Source: Pleurotus ostreatus/Saccharomyces cerevisiae fusant (lineage: Eukaryota; Opisthokonta). From it: DNA of 13,262 bases. The DNA lies in NCBI GenBank assembly GCA_024196135.1, contig JAMQCK010000986.1:1-13262 (forward strand), in the 5' to 3' direction. Below the pieces are notes generated by a model. The model was not told the origin of the DNA, did not search any database, and worked only from the letters and a program-made list of their open reading frames with translations. A program made the translations under genes and the position numbers. Each line of letters begins with the position of its first letter. Within the stretch, counting starts at the first letter, position 1. Shown in pieces: positions 1-7,759 of the stretch.

Positions 1-1806
1 CTCGACGCTACGCGGCTGCTGTCCGCACCTTCTTGTCCTCGCACCATCACCGACCTGCCACCCGAAATCATGCTATTCATCTTCGAACGCGCGGTCGCGC
101 CGCCCTTCCTCGCCAGCCCCCTCTACACTGCCCTCGAGACTCCCTGGCTCACCGCCATGTCCACCAAGTGCGCCCTCAGCCTCGTCTCCCGCTCCTGGCA
201 TCAGACCGCCGCTCAAGTTCTCTACCGCGACGTCGGCCTTCGCAGTGTCGGCCAGGTCACCGCCTTCCTGGAAACTTTTCTCAACGCCCGAATGGACCTC
301 GCGTCGCTGGTCCGGTCGATAACGACGGCCTGCTATGTCCCGCATCAACATGAAGAGATATTTAATGATGATATGCGGACGATCTTGCTGTTGTGTCGAC
401 GATTGCATAGTTTCTCGATGTGTTCGCGAGATGGGGCTCATTGCGACTTCTTCCCTCTGCAGCTCTGCCCGCCGTCGCTCGTCAGGGGTATCGTTCACCT
501 TCGGCTGAGCGAACACTTGCGGTATTGGGAAAATTTAATGGAGTTCCTCGCCACCTCAAGTCACTGCCTCGAAACCCTTCAGCTCCCTCTCGCCGATCAT
601 GGAATACATAAATATGCGCCATCCGGGCTCGTCTTTCCCGCTCTGCTCACGCTGACCCTGATATCGGATTACGACTCGATATTGCGAGTGGCTGCGAAGT
701 GGGGAATGCCGCGCCTCCAAAAACTAACTCTGAACGGCTTCGGTTTTAACAACACCGCCCGGGCCCTGCAAGCGCTTGCCCTTCAGAACGGACAATACGT
801 CAAATACCTCCATCTACATAGCTCAAGTCGCCGCCTCCTCGACGATGACATCCAAGCCGTCCAATTCTTTCCGCACCTCGAACACCTCGTGCTGTCTCCC
901 AACATGTCCGGCACCTTGGCACACCCCGCCCTACAGTGGATCGACCTTTGGGAGCCCCAATTAGACAAAAACTACACCGGTGATGCCAATCTCCTCGGCC
1001 TGCCCAACCTGAGCGAATCCCCCCTCTTCCAAGAGGTCAACACCGAACACTGCCCCTCCCTCCGCGGCATGCGTTCCCTTGACCACGGGCTCCTCCATAT
1101 GTGGGACTTGCCAAGGCTCCTCAAGCCGTACGCGGCGCCGCCGCTGGGCGAGTACGCGGCGTGGGAGTATCCGGGCGTCTGCGTGAAGCAGAGCGCGAAC
1201 CGGGTGTGGCGGGGAGATTTGGAGCGCGTGCATGTGGATGGGAGGATTGATGCGGAGGAGAGTGAAAGTGAGGGCGAGAGGGATGAGGATGAGGATAGTG
1301 ATGATGAAGATGATGAAGACGAGGATGGGGAAGATGAAGAGGATGGGGATGGGGACAATGAGGATGCTGAAGATGGTGCAGGGTCCGACGACGATGTTAA
1401 CATCGGCAGAGGCGCGAACGTTGACGAATAGGACGCTGTTCAGTCCGCATCAATCACTCGCAAACGCTCGGAATCTCTCCTATCCTATCCCACAATGGAC
1501 GAAGACGACAGCGATGAGGCGGAGGCCCAAGATGATGAAGACGAGACCGTATGCGACGACGAGAATGACGACGAAGGCGAAGAAGATGCTGACGAGGACG
1601 ACGATGCCTCCACCGACAGCGATGAGGAATCCAGCGACGAAGACGATGACTCCGTGTTCTATCCCGACTCCTCGTCGTATAGCGACTCTGACTCTGTGCA
1701 TAGCTCGGATACAGAGGGAGATGTCGGGGAGCAAGTATCTGATAATGAAGAGATACCGCAGCTGATGCATGACGAGGCCCTTGCGATTTTTCTTGGTGTT
1801 GACTGA
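1..1806 (+). CDS. F-box protein with acidic C-terminal tail (5' end outside window)
   Basis: Probable substrate-recognition subunit of an SCF-type ubiquitin ligase. The reading frame is open from base 1, so the start lies upstream. The F-box begins before the first in-window ATG (position 70): codons at 46-93 read ITDLPPEIMLFIFERA, and the box continues through SLVSRSWHQTAAQVLYRDVG. Using ATG 70 would cut the box. A roughly 300-residue leucine-rich-like middle follows, then PGVCVKQSANRVWRGD (about 1171-1218), then a tail very rich in Asp and Glu. Exons: 1-1395 and 1444-1806. The 48-nt intron 1396-1443 (GT...TTGAC...TTCAG, phase 0) removes the stop at 1429-1431 and joins a second acidic stretch ending in MHDEALAIFLGVD. 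The visible protein is 585 residues. Without splicing the protein would end at 1431. The next gene downstream is a diverged paralogue that has the same tail in one exon, which supports splicing. F-box identity is from motif and layout; the target is unknown. Confidence 0.85.
1249..1380 (+). repeat. GAN-codon low-complexity tract coding for the acidic tail
   Basis: This is a purine-rich run of GAT, GAA, GAG and GAC codons with interspersed GGG and AGT, encoding Asp, Glu, Ser and Gly. The opposite strand gives long poly-serine shadow frames that are not genes. A second, less regular acidic stretch follows the predicted intron at about 1495-1720. Such imperfect trinucleotide runs are prone to length change. 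Confidence 0.8.
1396..1443 (+). other. Predicted intron in the first F-box gene
   Basis: This 48-nt segment starts GTTAAC, has a TTGAC branch-like motif and ends TTCAG. It is a multiple of three and contains the in-frame TAG at 1429-1431. Its removal fuses the 442nd codon after ATG 70 to an open frame that runs to 1806. The donor is weak compared with the GTACGT/GTAAGT/GTGCGT donors elsewhere in the window, so partial retention giving a shorter protein is possible. Confidence 0.7.
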
Positions 1807-2093
1807 ATAATATTCGCTTGGTATCCCTGACGAGTACATCTCTCAAGTACCACATACCTATAGGATGTAGTAGCCTGTCCAGTGACCAACCAGTTATGTG
1901 CTATATACTAGTTTCAACGATCGCGGAGAACCCTGTAATCATTGAGGATTCAAGAAGTGGCGAACCTGAACTTCAGCTGTCACGTGGTATCACATGGACT
2001 CGGCACCGAGGCGGGAGCTAACCGCTACATGCGGCAATTCACACTTGTTTCTCACCACCACTGCCAGCATCACCCATCGTCTACGCAGGCACA
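1807..2093. other. Intergenic region between the two F-box genes
   Basis: This 287-bp gap holds the 3' end of the first F-box gene and the promoter of the second. An AATAAT sequence at about 1807-1812, immediately after the stop, could serve as a polyadenylation element. CTATATACTA at 1901-1910 is TATA-like but lies about 190 bp before the second gene's ATG, so its role is uncertain. No separate gene is seen. Confidence 0.5.
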
Positions 2094-3853
2094 ATGACTG
2101 GTGACACCAATACTATTGAACAATACGCTTCAGAGATCTCACAGCTCGAGGAAAAATGTCGGCGCCTCGAAGACAAGTTGGCACGATATGAGGTAAGCCG
2201 AAAGATCTCCAGCGCCACTGTCAACAATCTAATGGCTCTTCTCAGTTCGCATACGGACCTCTGGGAGATGCCGTGGAGCCCCATACCACTGTCGATGCTC
2301 ATAACGGATACGCGCATCTACCAGCGGAGGTCTTGTCCATCATCTTCGACTGGGCTATGGAGCCATCCTTCCTGATCAGACCTACCTTCGCGACCATTCC
2401 CAGTGATGCGTGGGCGATCTGCATGCGCACCAAACGCTCACTTGCCCTCGTGTGTCGCTCGTGGAACGCGGTCGCTCTCGAATTTCTGTACCGCGACATC
2501 GGATTCACCAGCATCGGACAAATCGCTGCCTTCCAAGAAACCCTGTCGAACTCGAAAGGCGACCTGACATCGTCAGTGCGCACGATCACCGTAGCCTGCT
2601 ATGTGGCCTCTTACCACAGTCCCGTCTACTACGAAGACTTGTGCGCGATATTGCTCATGTGCCGGCGTCTGCACACCTTCTCTACGTGTATCCGCGGGCC
2701 CTTAGACCCGTCGTTCGGCTACCGCTTTCAGTCACATCTCTGCCCGATATCTCTGCCGCGTTGCGTAGTCAACCTATCCATCAACGACGAGCCGCATCTG
2801 ACGGTGGCGGAGATCCTGCCACTCGTGAAGAGCACGAGTGCTCGCCTGCAGTCCCTTGACTTCACGCTCACGGATTCCATCGAGGATCACCTCTTCGAGC
2901 GAGACCTGGAATTCGATTGTCTAACGGCGTTCAGCCTTGACTGCCCTCGTGTCGACATCCTCTACATGGTCTCTCGTTGGTCGACGCCGCGTCTCACACA
3001 TCTCACCCTCTCCTCCATGAGTCTGCCGGACGCGGAAGCTCCATTTCTTGAATTTCTGACGCACAATGGGCGTGAGATCGAGTATCTGCACCTACGCGAT
3101 GGATGGTCCACAATGAATGAGTCAAACCAGCTGGTCGTACAGCAGCGCTGCCCCAAGCTGAAGCACCTCGTTCTGTCCTTCAGAATGCGTTGGACGATCT
3201 CGCACCCGTCCGTGCGCTGGGTCGACATCTGGGAGCCGCCAGAGTATACAGGCGGCGCGCGGGAACTACCGTCCTTCCGCCACTATGTTCACGGTTTGCC
3301 AGCAGTCTTTCCTGCCCTACGGGGCATTCGCACGCTCGACTATGGCCTCTTCTTTATGCCGGACCTCCCCCGTATCTTGCAGCCTACCGAGGACATCCGC
3401 GACATCGCCGTCTTCGAGCACCCCGGGATCTGCGTTAAGCAAAGCGCAGGTCGCCTGTGGCGCGCCGACATGAAATACGCCGATATCGAGTACGACAACG
3501 ACGACGACGATCTCGTGCGAGGGGGCGAAGAGAGCACTACTGCCGGTATCGTACATCGGCAGAACAACTTGGAGGGTCCCAAAGTATCTCAGAGTTCCGA
3601 GGACGTATTGGAGACGGAGTCGGAGAGACGCTCAGAGGACGTGTCCGACGGAGGAGGTAGTGAGAGTACAGGAGACGACGATAACGCGGATGGCTCGTGG
3701 GACCTTGCGGCCTTTTCTGACGGTACTGAGTCGATCGGGGAGGATGAAGACGCCTCGAAGTCTCCCTCTCCTATCGAGGACGACTTTCCGCAACGCACGC
3801 GATGGACGCACGAAGAGGTTCTGCAGGCTTTCCGGCGAGCATCATCACGGTAG
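2094..3853 (+). CDS. F-box protein with N-terminal coiled coil and acidic tail
   Basis: Probable SCF ubiquitin-ligase adaptor and diverged tandem paralogue of the gene on its left. Exons are 2094-2192 and 2246-3853, joined across a 53-nt intron (GTAAGC donor, CTAAT branch, CTCAG acceptor, phase 0), giving 568 residues. The ATG at 2094 has A at -3. Exon 1 encodes a charged heptad-like segment (ISQLEEKCRRLEDKLARYE), probably a short coiled coil. The F-box follows at about residues 57-115: HLPAEVLSIIFDWAM, then LALVCRSWNAVALEFLYRDIGF. The middle contains repeated L..L.L segments (leucine-rich-like). A block HPGICVKQSAGRLWRAD (about 3418-3468) is nearly the same as in the neighbour. The last 140 residues are acidic and serine-rich and end in THEEVLQAFRRASSR, which resembles the neighbour's end only if that neighbour is spliced. 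Substrate unknown. Confidence 0.88.
2193..2245 (+). other. Intron of the second F-box gene
   Basis: This 53-nt intron starts GTAAGC, has CTAAT about 12 nt before the acceptor and ends CTCAG. Splicing joins the coiled-coil exon to the F-box exon in frame. Without it the frame starting at 2094 reaches a stop soon after, and the F-box frame has no ATG at its beginning. Confidence 0.85.
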
Positions 3854-4806
3854 GTCGGTACCACAACTCGGCCTGCATCTACGCTGGTCAATATTGATTA
3901 CCGTAGCTTCTAGGACGGAAGACGCACCTTCAAGCCCTCCATCATGCATCCTGAAGACTAGTAGTGGATCTGGAGTGCGAGTGTTGGATATTACCGTACT
4001 GGGGGAACGGGGCATAATCGAACAGGGCAAGGTATCCAGACTGGGAAAGGGGCTCGCAAAAGGGGGCGCGGAAAAAGAGCGGGCTGAGGGAGATCCAAGC
4101 TTCAGAAATCATATGTGAGCGGACAGAGTCGCGACGGTCTGTTCCGGCCACTCGTGAATTGTTGTCGTCCGCAGAGCACTGGGAGTAGTCTGTCGCTGAT
4201 ATGGACGCCGAGGACGTCTTCTCTTTCTGCGCATGGACGTATTGGTGCCGACCCCTTGATGTAAGCGTGGCACACCTCGAAGGTACCCTGTACGTTACTG
4301 GACATATTTCTCTTCCTGTCACTCTCATGTTCGCCGTGTACGCACCCCGTTCGTTGACCTTCATATATTGTGGCAACGTCGCCTCCAGCTATCACCATCG
4401 TCCCACTCAACAGTCGTCATCCTTTCCCTGCAGATAGCCACAGCTCCTACGCTGGCAAGGAATGAATCCTACGTGTCCAACTGCCCACTTTCGCAGGGTG
4501 AGTTCGACCCCGCTGGCGATGCTGCACACAAATGATGCCAGGCGGGGATACGCCGCGAGACACCTCCCCACAGGGCAACGTACGGTGAAAGATGCGTAAT
4601 CGCCCGACATCGCCAATGAAGAGCAGCAGTGCGAGTAGCCTGTTGCAAGGCTGGAACACGCATATCCGAATTGGGGTGAACACTCTATTCAGGTCCCGAG
4701 ATAGAAGCCAGCCTCCCACCCTTCGACGTGCAGCCATGAGAACGCGCACCCTTCATTCGGCTGCCACCGGGAATTGCCTCAGCGGCCAGCTGGCAGGAAG
4801 TCAACG
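3854..4806. other. Long intergenic region with no convincing gene
   Basis: About 950 bp on both strands holds only short overlapping frames, the longest on the plus strand at 4201-4437 and on the minus strand at 3942-4376. None shows a domain, a consistent spliced extension or a signal peptide. The left part should hold the 3' UTR of the second F-box gene and the right part the upstream promoter of the small gene that starts at 4886. I see no tRNA, repeat array or transposon ends. Confidence 0.6.
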
Positions 4807-4814
4807 TATATAAG
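4807..4814 (+). promoter_or_regulatory. TATA box of the small gene
   Basis: TATATAAG lies 72-79 bp upstream of the ATG at 4886. Transcription would start about 30 bp downstream, near 4837-4845, which makes 4886 the first ATG of the transcript and excludes the out-of-frame ATG at 4833. Confidence 0.6.
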
Positions 4815-4885
4815 GGCGAAGGGTGGCATTAGATGAAGAGCTATACGCACCTGCCACCCGCCGCCTCAGCCACCCATCTACGACC

Positions 4886-5622
4886 ATGCACTACCTGTGC
4901 GCGCCGCAGACCCCAGAGACGTCATTATTTGACGACGTCAAGCAGCGTCCGGGCCGGCGCCGTCGTCATTCCCGCTCCTCGCTGTCAACACGAGTCGCCA
5001 GCACATCCACGAGTCCATCTAGGCGATTGCCGGCCGCAGACGATGATGAGTTCAGCTACGCCCTGGCCTCTGCTCTCGCATCCGCCATGACCATCGCAAA
5101 GGCTGAGACTATCTTAGAGGTGAGTGGACGTAGTTTAGCAAGTGAATAAGTGTACTAACCACGATCTATACATCCAGGAGTCGTTCCCCAACGCATTCGA
5201 GTTGCCCCCACCCAAACGCCCCACCCGCGCTTCGGCGAGGACCAAGGCTTCTGACGTACCTTCTCCCGCCTTCGTTCCCGTCCCTGCTGCGCCCCCGGCA
5301 GCCGAAGACAATGCCACAGACGAGTGGCAGGCCGAATATGAGGCGCACCAAAGGACCTGGAGAGCGCAGTCCGCTCAGGCCAGGGAGAAAGCGGAGAAGG
5401 AGCGGAAACGGTGGGAGGATATCCGCGCCGCTGAGAGGGCTCGGGGAGGGCGTCCGAGGGAGCCATCGCATGCACATGCCGTCGCGTATCCTCCAGCATC
5501 AGGCGTGCCTTCTCCGAGTCCTGCGGATGCACGCGACTTGGTGAGGGGAGAGCCCCAGAAACGCGTACGTGTGGTGTACTCAGCGTGGCACGATCGATCT
5601 GACTCCATCCCTTCAGCAATGA
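4886..5622 (+). CDS. Small basic/proline-rich protein with a charged helix, function unknown
   Basis: I do not recognise this gene. The ATG at 4886 has A at -3 and follows a TATA box. Exon 1 is 4886-5119. Intron 1 is 5120-5177 (58 nt, GTGAGT donor, TACTAAC branch, CAG acceptor, phase 0), which is very convincing. Exon 2 is 5178-5564. A second intron, 5565-5616 (52 nt, GTACGT donor, CTGAC branch, TTCAG acceptor), would leave one codon and a stop at 5622, giving 208 residues. If it is retained the frame runs to 5699 with 251 residues. The protein has an arginine-rich patch (RPGRRRRHSR, possible nuclear signal), a short alanine-rich helix (FSYALASALASAM), a second basic patch (PPPKRPTRAS), and a highly charged helix around WQAEYEAHQRTWRAQ and AREKAEKERKRWED, likely coiled coil. 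The rest looks disordered. It is convergent with the methyltransferase gene, about 240 bp away. Confidence 0.7.
5120..5177 (+). other. Intron 1 of the small unknown gene
   Basis: The donor is GTGAGT, the branch sequence TACTAAC lies about 20 nt before the acceptor, and the acceptor is CCAG. Removal links ...AETILE to ESFPNAFELP in the same phase. The full set of consensus elements is the main evidence that this region is a real gene. Confidence 0.8.
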
Positions 5623-5861
5623 GCGTCTGTATCAACGATGATCTTCCACATAGACTGATACCACTGTACCATCATACACCCAGCTCTCCAGATATGTAGA
5701 CTGCGTCGTGAGCGCGAAGGCATTTCACAGCTCAACTTGAAGCCAGCCATTCCGCCGATATGGAGTCGCCCTTGCTGATATGGCTTGAACACGGGCACGC
5801 GGCTTTCCGTTTATTCCATGTTTGCATTTGCGATCCACATCTGAAGATCGACATCTACTCA

Positions 5862-7435
5862 TCATTTACGACGGAAGAGATAGTGCCCAACGCCCCATCG
5901 TTGTCCGTCGTCCATGGCGAACAGTTCCGCGCACGCCATGTAGAACACGCGGAACCTGGAATCATGAGAAGGTCTTGAAGACGTGATGATCAATGCAGAC
6001 TTACCTGTAGAAAGTTTTGTCTCCTTCGACTGAATGGCGTCCCTGAGCGACGGCGGCGCTGCGTAGAGCAGCTAGACCCTCTAGATGAAGCCGTCAAGTC
6101 ATAATCCCTAGAGTCAACTTGGTGTCGCACCTTGCTTCTTGGAATCCTGCAAATTCAACCAGTCCTCGAGCGTGCGCGCGTAGTTGGTGCCAGGCAGGTA
6201 CCAGCTGCGTTCTAGCGTGATATGCGTTTGGAAGTATAGCTGGCAAGGATGTCAGTGATGGTGAGGAGCAGAGGGGAATGCGACTTACGAATAGATCGTG
6301 CGACGGCATCGTCCCGCCCGAAAAGAAATTCTTCGCCATCCATCCGTCGCCCTCCTCGAAGTGGTACGGCGTATCTCTATGACAGAAGATATGTATGAAC
6401 AGAAGAGAGGGATCTTCATCTTTGTGGGCTTCTGCGCCGGCTCGTCCGGGGCCCTCTTGCACGGACGGGCGCATCCAGCTCGAGACTTTGGCCAAGAGAG
6501 CTTCGTAATTCTTCATATGCTCGAACATCTCGATGGAGAGGATTCGATCGAAGCTGCAGCAGCATGAGTTGAGTGGCTCGCGAGAAGAGAGGAACACCCT
6601 TACTGCCGTTCTCCTGCGAAGTCAAAGGTGTTCACGTCGGCGGTGATGATCTCGAGATTGCGTAGACCGCGCTCCCGCGCCGTCTTGTCGATGAACGCCT
6701 TCTGCGTAGTCGAGTTGGATAGTCCTACGATTTTGGAGTTCGGGTACCGCGCTGCAACGAATAGGGAAAGCGAACCCCAGCCTTCGCAATGGGGAGCGGT
6801 GAGCTGACAGGGGTTATATCGGGCGAGAGCAGCTCACCACATCCTAAATCCAGCACGTCTTGACCGTCTCTTAACCTAGCTTTCTCGCAGTAGCTATCGA
6901 GAATGAGGACTTCGGCCTCTTCAAGTGTCTCCTGACCGGTTGGATACAAGCATGACGAGTACTTGGCGGCAGGACCGAGGGTAGAGATGATGAACTCCGT
7001 GGGGACCTATTGGACATGTCAACCCAGGAACTTCCGAAAGCATAACGAGCACACGCACCTCGTAGTGCTGCTCGTTGGCCTTGTCCGTATGGTCGGCAAT
7101 CTCCGTCCGTCTCTTCACGCCTTCAATCCAGGCCATCTTAGAAGCATGCTTCTCTGCGAAAGTACTGGAATCGCGGGCAGTATGGGGACACATCATTGGG
7201 AAAATGAACGTACCTCTTGCCTCCGAGCATGATGTCGAGCCATGACCCTCCACCATCGCCTATCTCTCGCAGTCTCTTTCGGAGCAGAACGCGTATCGCA
7301 ACGCGTACGATGAAGTCAGGTATCGCACCCTTTACCACATATGTCAGTGATAGGCCTCAGAAGGAGATTGTGTGGACGACATACGCGATCGAGCAGGTCG
7401 TACGCTGCATCCTCGAGCCGGTCAAGGACGGACAT
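5862..7435 (-). CDS. SAM-dependent methyltransferase, coclaurine N-methyltransferase-like / CFA-synthase superfamily
   Basis: Predicted soluble S-adenosylmethionine-dependent methyltransferase. Nine exons on the minus strand: 7435-7385, 7329-7214, 7164-7059, 7006-6838, 6781-6604, 6553-6289, 6239-6131, 6080-6005, 5955-5862. They sum to 1164 nt, or 387 residues; the eight introns are 49-56 nt. The ATG at 7435 follows an in-frame stop. Motifs in order: KANEQHYEVPTEF, KYSSCLYPTGQETLEEAE, SAM motif I DVLDLGCGWGSL (residues 141-152), FDRILSIEMFEHMKNYEALL (208-227) with the Glu-His pair used in plant coclaurine N-methyltransferases, LLFIHIFCHRDTPYHFE, KNFFSGGTMPSHDLFLYFQ and the C-terminal KTFYRFRVFYMACAELF ... 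GVGHYLFRRK. No membrane segment is visible, unlike fungal sphingolipid C9-methyltransferases. The substrate (amine or lipid) cannot be deduced. An insert of about 18 residues sits between SWMRP and LLFIH where relatives have two or three. Frames read without splicing hide the last two exons. Confidence 0.9.
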
Positions 7436-7759
7436 GGCGGAAGGGTGAAGACTAAGACGTGGAGGTCAAGAACGAGGATGCTTCCCCTGGACCGTCATAG
7501 CGCCGACGCTCATCGAGCCGAGTACGACAGTCAACCGCGTCGGATCGCCGATGATGATGACAGGCGCGAAGAACGCGAACAGTAACGTCACGTCACACCG
7601 TGTCGCGCGGGGACTGCTTGCAAGGAATCTAACTTGGGACGGCGAGACTACTACAAATACAGTGTAAGGTATCAAGATTGTGTGAGACTGAGAAAACATG
7701 CAAGAACCCAAACCATAGAGCCCCCGACTGTCGACACGCTGCTCGCCTCCATCCATAAC
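7436..7759. other. Intergenic region upstream of the methyltransferase
   Basis: This 324-bp gap holds the methyltransferase promoter and leader (minus strand) and the 3' UTR of the membrane-protein gene. On the minus strand a 15-codon frame (ATG at 7513, TGA ending at 7466) ends 30 nt before the main ATG and could be an upstream ORF if transcription starts far enough back. No strong TATA box is seen. Confidence 0.5.

Noticed and set aside
972..1403. Long minus-strand frame with a poly-serine stretch opposite the first F-box gene
   Set aside because: It is the reverse complement of the GAN-codon acidic tail; it has no family motif and no start context.
1232..1765. Plus-strand Met/Lys/Arg-rich frame overlapping the acidic tail
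   Set aside because: It is the +1 shadow of GAT/GAA/GAC codons (ATG, AAG, ACG); its composition is an artefact of the repeat.
4201..4437. 78-codon plus-strand frame with a hydrophobic middle in the 3854-4806 gap
   Set aside because: No signal peptide, domain, promoter or splice-consistent extension could be seen; likely chance.
4490..4530. tRNA-like T-loop sequence GAGTTCGACCCC
   Set aside because: The flanking bases do not pair into a T stem and no matching D arm, anticodon arm or acceptor stem is present.
3854..4806. Possible decayed transposon in the long gap
   Set aside because: No terminal repeats, target-site duplication or transposase/reverse transcriptase motifs were seen on either strand.
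5565..5616. Treating the 251-residue read-through as the only model of the small gene
   Set aside because: The segment has a perfect GTACGT donor, CTGAC branch and TTCAG acceptor, so the shorter spliced product is preferred and the longer one kept as an alternative.
6114..6116. Stop codon that would truncate the methyltransferase after ...SKKQGATPS
   Set aside because: It falls inside a 50-nt intron (6081-6130). Splicing leads to two further exons encoding the family's normal C-terminus (FRVFYMACAELF...GVGHYLF).
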